The notes under the pieces are model-generated. The model was given only the letters and a program-made list of their open reading frames with translations, was not told the DNA's origin and ran no database searches. Below, piece after piece: positions 25,454-30,969 of a stretch of 39,405 nucleotides of DNA; position 1 is the first letter of the stretch; every line of letters starts with the position of its first letter. The DNA comes from Alistipes sp. Its GTDB lineage: Bacteria > Bacillota > Clostridia > Oscillospirales > Ruminococcaceae. The stretch covers positions 1-39,405 of the forward strand of contig JAMPAJ010000007.1 in NCBI GenBank assembly GCA_023667265.1, read 5' to 3'. The position numbers were made by a program, and so were the translations under genes.

Positions 25454-25771
25454 ATGAATATTTACGCAGATATCATTGTCAAATTTGCAGGAGTTCTCGG
25501 AGCGGTCGCTGCTATTGTTACAGCAGTTTATGCTGTTGCGAGATGGTTTCAGAAGCAGGAAAAGCAGTCGATAGACATCGAGGAGCTTAGGAAAAAGGAA
25601 GCTGACGACATCCAGTCAATGAAGGATGAGCAGTGTCTTATCAGCTATGCAATGCTTGCCTGCCTTGACGGATTGAAACAGCTCAACTGCAATGGAGCTG
25701 TCACAGAAGCGCACAACAAACTACAGAAACATCTTAACAAGAGAGCGCACTCGTCACACTCAGATGAGTAG
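25454..25771 (+). CDS. Membrane protein of the lysis cassette (holin-like)
   Basis: A 105-residue protein with one N-terminal hydrophobic segment (about residues 8-30, IVKFAGVLGAVAAIVTAVYAVARW) followed by a charged cytoplasmic part (QKQEKQSIDIEELRKKEADD). This type is common just before holin and endolysin genes in Clostridia phages. It may be a second holin, antiholin or regulator. AAGGAGAG precedes ATG 25454. Confidence 0.7.
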   Translation: MNIYADIIVKFAGVLGAVAAIVTAVYAVARWFQKQEKQSIDIEELRKKEADDIQSMKDEQCLISYAMLACLDGLKQLNCNGAVTEAHNKLQKHLNKRAHSSHSDE

Positions 25772-25791
25772 CCGATAGGAGGTGTTGCATC

Positions 25792-25983
25792 ATGAAGATC
25801 AGGGACAAGCTTGCAAAATTGATTGATGTGAAATCGCTTGTAACGCTGATTTTAACGGTTGTTTTCGCCGTTCAGACAGTGAAAGGTATAATTACATCAG
25901 ATCAGTTCCAAACCATATTCACAACCGTTATAGCGTTCTATTTCGGCACGCAGTTTAACAAAAATTCAAAGGAGGATAAATAA
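25792..25983 (+). CDS. Holin
   Basis: A 63-residue protein with a short basic N-terminus (MKIRDKLAKLID), two hydrophobic segments (SLVTLILTVVFAVQTVKGI and FQTIFTTVIAFYFGTQF) and a charged tail (NKNSKEDK). Size, topology and position directly before the endolysin fit a small class II holin. AGGAGGTG precedes ATG 25792, and the endolysin start is two bases beyond its stop. Confidence 0.8.
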   Translation: MKIRDKLAKLIDVKSLVTLILTVVFAVQTVKGIITSDQFQTIFTTVIAFYFGTQFNKNSKEDK

Positions 25984-25985
25984 CT

Positions 25986-26549
25986 ATGAGTACATACAAG
26001 TATAACGACAAGACACAGCTTACGCCACACTTCAATGTCAGTGAGTTTCGCTGCAAATGCGGTGGAGCACATGATACACAGCTTGATACAGCTCTTGTGG
26101 ATAAGCTTGAAAAGCTCTACATAGCTTTGAACTGTTCAAAAATCATTGTCAACAGCGGTTATCGTTGTTCAGCGCATGACAGAAATGTAGGTGGCAGCGG
26201 CTACGGTCAGCACGTTAACGGCACTGCGGCAGACATAGTCTGCTATGACCAGTCGGGCAAGAAAATTTCCTCGAAAATCGTGTGCTGTGCAGCTCAGGAT
26301 ATCGGCTTTACTGGAATTGCTAACATCGACAGCAGCTACACTGCAACTCATGTTGATGTCCGCGTTTCCGGTAAATGGTTCGGCGATGAAACTGTTACTA
26401 CTGCTTATAGCGTTTGTTCGGATTTTTATGGGTATTTTGGATTGAGCAAGACTGATGTTTACGGTGTTACTGCTCAGGTGAAGAAAACTAAGAATTTCAC
26501 ACTTACTGTCGATGGCGTGACTTATGAGGGGACGCTGACCGAGAAATGA
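25986..26549 (+). CDS. Endolysin, peptidase M15 (D-Ala-D-Ala carboxypeptidase-like)
   Basis: A 187-residue protein. HFNVSEFRCKCGG is the typical start of M15A peptidases. Zinc ligands are His76 (YGQHVNGTAADI), Asp83 and His122 (THVDVR), with IIVNSGYRCSAHDRNVGG between. The C-terminal 40 residues (VYGVTAQVKKTKNFTLTVDGVTYEGTL) are a short beta tail that may bind the wall. It cleaves peptide cross-links of peptidoglycan at lysis. No signal peptide, so release needs the holin. It is the last gene of the late operon, followed by a strong terminator. Confidence 0.9.
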   Translation: MSTYKYNDKTQLTPHFNVSEFRCKCGGAHDTQLDTALVDKLEKLYIALNCSKIIVNSGYRCSAHDRNVGGSGYGQHVNGTAADIVCYDQSGKKISSKIVCCAAQDIGFTGIANIDSSYTATHVDVRVSGKWFGDETVTTAYSVCSDFYGYFGLSKTDVYGVTAQVKKTKNFTLTVDGVTYEGTLTEK

Positions 26550-26558
26550 TAATACATC

Positions 26559-26593
26559 AAAACCTCCCGTTCGTTTTCAACGGGAGGTTTTTT
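26559..26593 (+). terminator. Strong terminator ending the late operon
   Basis: AAAACCTCCCGTT (26559-26571) pairs perfectly with AACGGGAGGTTTT (26579-26591), a 13-bp stem with a seven-base loop and six Ts at 26588-26593. Confidence 0.93.
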
Positions 26594-26604
26594 ACGTGGT
26601 ACAA

Positions 26605-26628
26605 GTGTCGTAGTAGGTGTCGTAGTAG
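26605..26628 (+). repeat. Tandem 12-bp repeats, probable integrase arm sites
   Basis: GTGTCGTAGTAG occurs twice in direct succession (26605-26616 and 26617-26628). It lies about 55 bases from the tRNA-like core. Tandem direct repeats flanking a tRNA-derived core are typical arm-type binding sites of tyrosine integrases. Confidence 0.6.
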
Positions 26629-26641
26629 AGGTTTTTACACG

Positions 26642-26675
26642 AAAAAAGCCATTTGTAAGAATCCTTACAAATGGC
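26642..26675 (-). terminator. Terminator of the tRNA-Ser fragment
   Basis: On the minus strand GCCATTTGTAAG and CTTACAAATGGC form a perfect 12-bp stem with a four-base loop, then six Ts (plus-strand A run 26642-26647). It follows the CCA end by about six bases. It looks like the natural terminator of the host tRNA gene carried along in attP. Confidence 0.8.
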
Positions 26676-26681
26676 TATATA

Positions 26682-26741
26682 TGGCGGACAGGGAGGGATT
26701 CGAACCCTCGATACGCTATTAACGTATACACGAGTTTCAAG
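26682..26741 (-). other. attP core: 3' part of a tRNA-Ser(UGA) gene
   Basis: Read on the minus strand, 26741-26682 gives anticodon loop CTTGAAA (anticodon TGA), the 3' anticodon stem CTCGT, a variable arm (ATACG/CGTAT), a T arm (GAGGG TTCGAAT CCCTC), the 3' acceptor strand CCTGTCC, discriminator G and encoded CCA. The 5' half of a tRNA is missing: upstream bases TTGAC do not pair with CTCGT. So it is not a functional tRNA. A block of identity from the anticodon loop to the 3' end is the classic core of phages that integrate into tRNA genes and restore the gene on integration. Confidence 0.85.
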
Positions 26742-26800
26742 GTCAATTACAGTATAGTCAGCAAAAAAAACATCTGAATAATCTTTCATATTATCTCTCC

Positions 26801-27232
26801 TCAATAGCTCTGCTTTTGCATTTCATTAATTTTCAAAATAATTTCCGCTCTTTGCACAATAGACAGATTCCGTATCATATTCACAAGTTCGAGCGTATCT
26901 TTATCAATTGCGGCTGTATTTACATTAACAGTGCTGTTATCACTGTTGACGTTGCTTTGATTTATTGAAGTGCATGAATTTAATTCAGGTGCATCGGTAC
27001 GCCCGAGAAGGTAATCAACAGAGCAGGCAAGTTGTTCTGAAATATCAAAAAGTATTTTAGCACTTAACCCCATTTTGCTATTAGCCGATGTTGCTATTGT
27101 ATTTTTATTTAAATTACAAGTTTCGTTCAATTCTGACAAGGAAATATTACTTGCCAAACGTATACTTTTAATTCTGTCAACAGTGGTTTGTGGATTATAA
27201 ATAAAAATACCTCCCAAAGATTGTGCAAACAC
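26801..27232 (-). CDS. XRE-type repressor
   Basis: About 143 residues; the only clear minus-strand gene. The N-terminal HTH (TTVDRIKSIRLASNISLSELNETCNLNKNTIATSANSKMGLSAKILFDISEQLACSVDYLLGRTD) is a standard lambda-repressor-like domain. The C-terminal half (Asn/Ser/Thr linker, then DTLELVNMIRNLSIVQRAEIILKINEM) looks like a dimerisation helix; no peptidase S24 domain, so SOS self-cleavage is not expected. The start is uncertain: GTG 27232 is the longest, but GGGAGG at 27215-27210 points to a start near an ATT codon at 27202. It is transcribed from the leftward promoter at 27361-27389 and likely controls the rightward one. Confidence 0.85.
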   Translation of the reverse strand: MFAQSLGGIFIYNPQTTVDRIKSIRLASNISLSELNETCNLNKNTIATSANSKMGLSAKILFDISEQLACSVDYLLGRTDAPELNSCTSINQSNVNSDNSTVNVNTAAIDKDTLELVNMIRNLSIVQRAEIILKINEMQKQSY

Positions 27233-27240
27233 ACAATTTC

Positions 27241-27282
27241 CTAAAATATTGTGGAATTAACTTGACAATTCTAAAATTTTAG
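27241..27282 (+). promoter_or_regulatory. Candidate repressor operators (CTAAAAT motifs)
   Basis: CTAAAATATT occurs at 27241-27250, the perfect palindrome CTAAAATTTTAG at 27271-27282 inside the spacer of the rightward promoter, and another CTAAAAT at 27378-27384 inside the spacer of the leftward promoter. The shared half-site and its places suit binding by the XRE repressor or Cro-like protein. Confidence 0.6.
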
Positions 27283-27290
27283 GTTATAAT
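27262..27290 (+). promoter_or_regulatory. Rightward early promoter (PR-like)
   Basis: TTGACA at 27262-27267, a 17-base spacer and TATAAT at 27285-27290 are a full consensus sigma-A promoter. The start point would be near 27297. It drives the Cro-like gene and the early region. Confidence 0.93.
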
Positions 27291-27360
27291 ATAGACAAGC
27301 TATTACAAAAGGCACAAAATTCACGAAACATTATTGCAATTTACTTGTCTTTGCACTTCA

Positions 27361-27389
27361 AGTATAGCATATTTTGTCTAAAATGTCAA
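27361..27389 (-). promoter_or_regulatory. Leftward repressor promoter (PRM/PL-like)
   Basis: On the minus strand TTGACA (27389-27384), a 17-base spacer and TATACT (27366-27361) give a near-perfect sigma-A promoter with a start near 27354. It points toward the rightward promoter, so the two transcripts overlap by about 57 bases. Confidence 0.9.
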
Positions 27390-27423
27390 TAGCTAAGATA
27401 TAAATTTTTGTAGAGGTGATATA

Positions 27424-27630
27424 ATGTCATTTGCAGAAAACGTAAAAAAACTCAGAACAGAAAAAGGGCTTACGCAGGCGGAACTTGCAAATCTTATAGG
27501 AATTGCACAGCCTACATTAGCCCAGTACGAAAAAGGTTTAAAGCTTCCGACTATCCTTACAGGCGTAACCCTTGCCCAGAAGCTTGGTACAACCTGCGAG
27601 ATGCTTGTGTGCGACCAGAAAGGAGCATAA
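27424..27630 (+). CDS. Cro-like XRE regulator
   Basis: A 68-residue protein made only of an HTH_XRE domain: FAENVKKLRTEKGLTQAELANLIGIAQPTLAQYEKGLKLPTILTGVTLAQKLGTTCEMLV. The recognition helix is around residues 27-38. It is the first gene of the rightward early operon (AGAGGTGAT before ATG 27424), opposite the repressor, the place of cro. It probably binds the operators in 27241-27384 to favour lytic growth (inference). Confidence 0.88.
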   Translation: MSFAENVKKLRTEKGLTQAELANLIGIAQPTLAQYEKGLKLPTILTGVTLAQKLGTTCEMLVCDQKGA

Positions 27631-27633
27631 ACA

Positions 27634-27894
27634 ATGACTGCACTGGAAAAAATCACAGAATATCTCAGCAAGGACACCGAACGACTGGCTGAGATCATCG
27701 AAAAGCATCCCCAGCAGATACCAGTCCCAGTAATAGCGGAGTGGTGGGGATGCGATGAAAACAGCCTCAGAGACGCACTACAGCAGCAAGGGCTTCTGGG
27801 AATCGCCCAGCGTAAACCAGGGAAACTCAACAGAGGCTTTGTTGTTCCCACCGGGCACTTAGTCCGCTGGTATATGTGCAAATGGGGATTGTGA
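27634..27894 (+). CDS. Small early protein, possible DNA-binding
   Basis: An 86-residue protein (AAAGGAGC before ATG 27634). The part VIAEWWGCDENSLRDALQQQGLLGIAQRKPGKLNRGFVVPTGHLVRWY looks like a winged-helix or excisionase-like HTH with a basic wing. I do not recognise the family with certainty. Position directly after cro suggests a regulatory role. Confidence 0.6.
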   Translation: MTALEKITEYLSKDTERLAEIIEKHPQQIPVPVIAEWWGCDENSLRDALQQQGLLGIAQRKPGKLNRGFVVPTGHLVRWYMCKWGL

Positions 27895-27911
27895 AAAAGG
27901 AGGTAAACCAA

Positions 27912-28064
27912 ATGAAACACTACCGCATAACCCTAAAAAACCGCAAAGGCGAGCCGCTGTACATAACGGTCACGGCGAGCAGCCTGTACGAAGCGATGAA
28001 GAGGGTCGATTTTTCATCCAACTGGCATTTTGCGGACTACAGCGTGATAGGAGGAATAAAATGA
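27912..28064 (+). CDS. Small early protein, unknown
   Basis: A 50-residue protein; ATG 27912 is chosen for AAAGGAGG at 27896-27903. MKHYRITLKNRKGEPLYITVTASSLYEAMKRVDFSSNW suggests two strands and a helix. It overlaps the next gene by four bases. Function unknown. Confidence 0.6.
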   Translation: MKHYRITLKNRKGEPLYITVTASSLYEAMKRVDFSSNWHFADYSVIGGIK

Positions 28065-28306
28065 AGACGTGCAAATATTGCGGGATCGACCTGCGCGAAC
28101 CTGGAGCACACCGGCAATACTGCCCGGAATGTCTTGTGATCCGACGTGAGGAAACAGACCGTGTAAGACGCAGAAAAGAGCTGCTGCGGCGCGTACTTGG
28201 CAATATGCAGCCTCTCCACCGGGATATCAGGGCTGCGGACGCCAGAAAAATGACCTACGGCAGGTACATGGCATGGAAACAGGAGCAGGAGGCGCGGCAA
28301 AGATGA
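28061..28306 (+). CDS. Small zinc-finger protein
   Basis: An 81-residue protein with an N-terminal zinc knuckle (CKYCGIDLREPGAHRQYCPEC) and a very basic helical remainder (RREETDRVRRRKELLRRVLG). The combination suits a small DNA- or RNA-binding protein. AGGAGG precedes ATG 28061, and the stop overlaps ATG 28303. Confidence 0.65.
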   Translation: MKTCKYCGIDLREPGAHRQYCPECLVIRREETDRVRRRKELLRRVLGNMQPLHRDIRAADARKMTYGRYMAWKQEQEARQR

Positions 28307-28584
28307 TACAGAGAGTGATACTTCCCGGCGATATATCGACGCTTCTGGCGATTCTCGGCGTGATCGCAGTCGTGGTGTACATAGTGACCTCGGTTGCCAG
28401 GATAAGAGAAGTTCCCCGGGAGAGGGCGGACAACAGCTTTCAGCGAGCTGTAGGGAAAAACAGGACTTCTCCCATGCTCGCGGAATTTTACAAGGCTGCT
28501 GCCGAGGGCGACCCAGATGACCGCGATTACTGGGCAGAAACGGCTGAGATGTTTTCCGGAGGTGACGAAAATGACTGCAAATGA
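28303..28584 (+). CDS. Small single-pass membrane protein
   Basis: A 93-residue protein. ATG 28303 is preferred because it overlaps the previous stop (ATGA); an in-frame ATG at 28273 would add ten residues. One hydrophobic segment (STLLAILGVIAVVVYIVTSVA, about residues 10-31) is followed by a polar cytoplasmic domain (SPMLAEFYKAAAEGDPDDRDYWAETAEMF). Its role is unknown; an early membrane protein could act in exclusion, but nothing shows it here. Confidence 0.6.
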   Translation: MIQRVILPGDISTLLAILGVIAVVVYIVTSVARIREVPRERADNSFQRAVGKNRTSPMLAEFYKAAAEGDPDDRDYWAETAEMFSGGDENDCK

Positions 28585-28732
28585 GCAGCGAAAGGTATTC
28601 AAGATATGTCAGATACTGGGCGTTCTGGAGCGATGCTTCGGCACAATAGCCGTGCCGATGAGCCTACTTCTCGACCGGGTGTCTGACGAATGGGTCGATT
28701 TTTACTACGCTAAGCTGGTGGACAGGCTGTGA
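28571..28732 (+). CDS. Small early protein, unknown
   Basis: A 53-residue protein from ATG 28571 with GGAGGTGAC directly upstream. EQRKVFKICQILGVLERCFGTIAVPMSLLLDRVSDEWVDFYYAKLVDRL is mostly helical with a central hydrophobic stretch. It overlaps the preceding gene by 14 bases. Function unknown. Confidence 0.6.
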   Translation: MTANEQRKVFKICQILGVLERCFGTIAVPMSLLLDRVSDEWVDFYYAKLVDRL

Positions 28733-28738
28733 GGTGAG

Positions 28739-28807
28739 ATGAAAAATGACGATTTCAGATATTTTCGCTCGCAGCATATCTGCGTCCGCAAAAAAATAAC
28801 CGTCTGA
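28739..28807 (+). CDS. Possible 22-residue peptide
   Basis: GAGGTG precedes ATG 28739, which encodes MKNDDFRYFRSQHICVRKKITV. The stop lies in the stem of the reverse-oriented hairpin at 28800-28822. Too short to be sure that it is a gene. Confidence 0.3.
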   Translation: MKNDDFRYFRSQHICVRKKITV

Positions 28808-28822
28808 AAACAACTCAGACGG
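28791..28822 (-). terminator. Intrinsic terminator facing left
   Basis: CCGTCTGA (28800-28807) pairs with TCAGACGG (28815-28822). The A-rich run 28791-28796 lies on the left, so on the minus strand the stem is followed by TTATTTTTT. On the plus strand no T run follows. It would stop leftward, not rightward, transcription. Confidence 0.6.
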
Positions 28823-28845
28823 AAGAAAGAAAAAAATACTTACCA

Positions 28846-28860
28846 CTGCTATTATAGCAG
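28846..28860 (+). promoter_or_regulatory. 15-bp palindrome before the radical SAM gene
   Basis: CTGCTAT-T-ATAGCAG is a perfect inverted repeat ending 22 bases before the TTG start at 28883. It contains TATTAT, a -10-like element. It may be an operator or promoter for the gene. Confidence 0.35.
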
Positions 28861-28882
28861 ATATGAAAGGAAAAGTCAAGTT

Positions 28883-29794
28883 TTGAAAATTGGATTGTGG
28901 TCGGACAGTCACAACTTTCCGAGTTTACCGCTGATGAAGCTATCTGCATATCATAAGTCGATAGGCGATGAAGTTGAACTATTCGACCGATGGAACTGCT
29001 ATGATCTGGTGTATGCTTCAAAAGTGTTCAGTTTTACAGACGATATCGACACTTATCCTGTTCAGGCTGACGAAATCCGGAAAGGCGGTACGGGCTACTG
29101 TATCAGTGTACAAAATGGGCGAGAGGTGTTCGATAGTTCAAATAATACGGCTCTTCTAAAGGATATAGAGCATATTTATCCGGATTACAGTTTGTATCCT
29201 CAATACAACTATGCGACCGGATTTCTCACGCGAGGATGTCCCAGAAATTGCGGATTCTGCGTAGTCGGTAAGAAAGAGGGACTACGCTCATGTCAGGTGG
29301 CTGACTTGTCGGAATTTTGGAGAGGACAAAAGGAAATTAAGCTGCTTGATCCGAATATACTTGCCTGCAAAGATCATGAAAAACTGTTGATACAGCTTGG
29401 GGAAAGCGGCTCAAGGATTGATTTTACACAGGGACTCGATATTCGTCTTGTCAATCCTGATAATATAGCTTTACTTAATGCGATAAGATCACCTATATTG
29501 CATTTTGCGTGGGACAATCCTACGCAAGATCTAACAAAATATTTTAAGTTGTTTTCGGAACACTCAACTATAAAATCATATCGCAATAAAATTGTCTATG
29601 TACTGACAAATTTCAATAGCACGATTGACGAAGATCTATACAGGATTTATACACTTCGCGAATTAGGGTATAGTCCGTATGTTATGATTTATCAGAAAGA
29701 AAACGCACCGCAAGAAATTAAACGATTGCAAAGGTGGGTCAATTGTCGCTGGATTTTTAGAAGTGTTGATAAATTTGAAGATTACAAAGGATAA
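28883..29794 (+). CDS. Radical SAM protein of phages
   Basis: A 303-residue protein starting at TTG 28883 (AAAGGA upstream; an ATG at 28863 is in another frame and stops at once). The 4Fe-4S motif CPRNCGFC (Cys119, Cys123, Cys126) shows a radical SAM enzyme that splits S-adenosylmethionine to start radical chemistry. The N-terminus (MKIGLWSDSHNFPSLPLMKLSAYHKSIGDEVELFD) is a B12-binding-like Rossmann domain lacking an obvious cobalamin His motif. This two-domain family is frequent in Firmicutes phages, with no known substrate. It lies between a leftward terminator and its own palindrome, so it may be an independently controlled cargo (moron) gene. Confidence 0.85.
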   Translation: MKIGLWSDSHNFPSLPLMKLSAYHKSIGDEVELFDRWNCYDLVYASKVFSFTDDIDTYPVQADEIRKGGTGYCISVQNGREVFDSSNNTALLKDIEHIYPDYSLYPQYNYATGFLTRGCPRNCGFCVVGKKEGLRSCQVADLSEFWRGQKEIKLLDPNILACKDHEKLLIQLGESGSRIDFTQGLDIRLVNPDNIALLNAIRSPILHFAWDNPTQDLTKYFKLFSEHSTIKSYRNKIVYVLTNFNSTIDEDLYRIYTLRELGYSPYVMIYQKENAPQEIKRLQRWVNCRWIFRSVDKFEDYKG

Positions 29795-29806
29795 GAGGAG
29801 AAGTCA

Positions 29807-30085
29807 ATGACTATCAAAGAAAAAATAATGAGAATAATGGAACTGGCACTGGAGATAGACCCTCCGGAAATGAAGTGCATCGGAGAAGAAAGAACCGCCG
29901 TTTTCGTTGACTGGTCGCCGCATTGTAATAGTCTGTGTGTCTCTGTTCATTTCGGCGGCTGGCGTCCCGGGAGAAAACCGGACGAGAGATTTGACATATA
30001 TACCTATCGCCAGGGCGACGAACTTGACATGATAATCGCTGAGCTGGAACGGATCAGGGCAGAGCTGCCGGGAGGCGGAATATGA
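29807..30085 (+). CDS. Unknown small protein upstream of the methyltransferase
   Basis: A 92-residue protein (GAGGAG before ATG 29807). An N-terminal helix (TIKEKIMRIMELALEI) is followed by a beta-rich part (TAVFVDWSPHCNSLCVSVHFGGW) and a C-terminal helix (LDMIIAELERIRAELPGG). Its stop overlaps the methyltransferase start by four bases. No family recognised. Confidence 0.65.
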   Translation: MTIKEKIMRIMELALEIDPPEMKCIGEERTAVFVDWSPHCNSLCVSVHFGGWRPGRKPDERFDIYTYRQGDELDMIIAELERIRAELPGGGI

Positions 30086-30786
30086 AAGTCCTGGTAGCCT
30101 GCGAGGAATCCCAGAGAGTCTGCACGGCGTTCCGTGAGCTCGGGCATGAAGCCTACAGCTGCGATATACAGGAGTGCTCCGGCGGTCATCCTGAATGGCA
30201 TATACAGGGAGATGCACTGCCGTACATAAACGGAAACTGTACCTTTACCACGCTGGACGGCACACGCCATAATATTGACGGCAGCTGGGACTTGCTTATC
30301 GCGCATCCGCCGTGCACGTATTTGTCAAGTGTTACAACAAGGCATCTCAGCCTGAGAGTTACCCCGGCTGAAAAAGTTGTTGCCAGAATGTGGAAGGTTG
30401 CTGAAAGTGCAGTATTCTTCATGCAGATAGCGTGTGCTGACTGTGAACGGATCGCAATTGAAAATCCTACAGGATATATGTCAAGGCTGTGGAGAAAGCC
30501 CGATCAGATTATACATCCTTACTTCTTTGCAAAAGACAAAAAGGACATAGCGAATTATCAGAAAAAAAGAACCAGTTTATGGCTAAAGGGCTTGAAGCCA
30601 TTACAGCGGACGTCAAGTTTAGAACCACCTGAACCCTATGGCTATACGAAAACGGGTAAACCTATAAATTTTGAAGAAGCGCACGGAAAAATCAAAGGGT
30701 TAGATTGTGACATAAACTCTGCGAAAGCAAGAAGCAAAACCTTCCCCGGCATAGCAAGGGCTATGGCGGAGCAATGGGGAAAATAA
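30082..30786 (+). CDS. Compact DNA cytosine methyltransferase-like protein
   Basis: A 234-residue protein. VLVACEESQRVCTAFRELGHEAYSCDI is the SAM-binding Rossmann start (motif I region). AHPPCTYLS (Pro76-Pro77-Cys78) matches the catalytic PPC of C5 methyltransferases, IENPTG (about 126-131) corresponds to motif VI ENV, and YQKKRTSLWLKGLKPL resembles motif VIII. The C-terminal SKTFPGIARAMAEQW is the usual end. There is no room for a normal target-recognition domain, so specificity is unclear. Such short forms are widespread in phages and may protect DNA from host restriction. No restriction gene is nearby. Confidence 0.78.
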   Translation: MKVLVACEESQRVCTAFRELGHEAYSCDIQECSGGHPEWHIQGDALPYINGNCTFTTLDGTRHNIDGSWDLLIAHPPCTYLSSVTTRHLSLRVTPAEKVVARMWKVAESAVFFMQIACADCERIAIENPTGYMSRLWRKPDQIIHPYFFAKDKKDIANYQKKRTSLWLKGLKPLQRTSSLEPPEPYGYTKTGKPINFEEAHGKIKGLDCDINSAKARSKTFPGIARAMAEQWGK

Positions 30787-30798
30787 AGGAGGACTAAG

Positions 30799-30969
30799 AT
30801 GATCGACTATGAAAAAGCACAGCACATTTTGTATGTTTTACCACGCAAAAATCTTTCAAGGGCAGTAGTACTTTTACAGCCCGAAACTGTAATTGAAAAG
30901 TGTAGAAGTTCAAAGGAGCTGGATTTCTACTACAACAAATTATGCAAAGGAAGGTCTGAAAAATGGTAA
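30799..30969 (+). CDS. Small protein between methyltransferase and ATPase
   Basis: A 56-residue protein: AAGGAGG precedes ATG 30799, and the sequence MIDYEKAQHILYVLPRKNLS to the end KGRSEKW is open to TAA 30967-30969. It overlaps the ATPase start by seven bases, and the ATPase ribosome site (AAAGGAAGG) lies in its codons. Helical, unknown function. Confidence 0.6.
   Translation: MIDYEKAQHILYVLPRKNLSRAVVLLQPETVIEKCRSSKELDFYYNKLCKGRSEKW

Noticed and set aside
26682-26741. Functional tRNA-Ser gene
   Set aside because: Only the 3' part from the anticodon loop is present; the preceding bases do not pair with the anticodon stem and no D arm or 5' acceptor strand exists.
26592-26804. Minus-strand ORF of 70 codons with DYTVIDLET, resembling an exonuclease ExoI motif
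   Set aside because: The codons for LET come from the tRNA anticodon loop CTTGAAAC and the rest reads through the attP core, terminator and arm repeats, so the resemblance is most likely chance.
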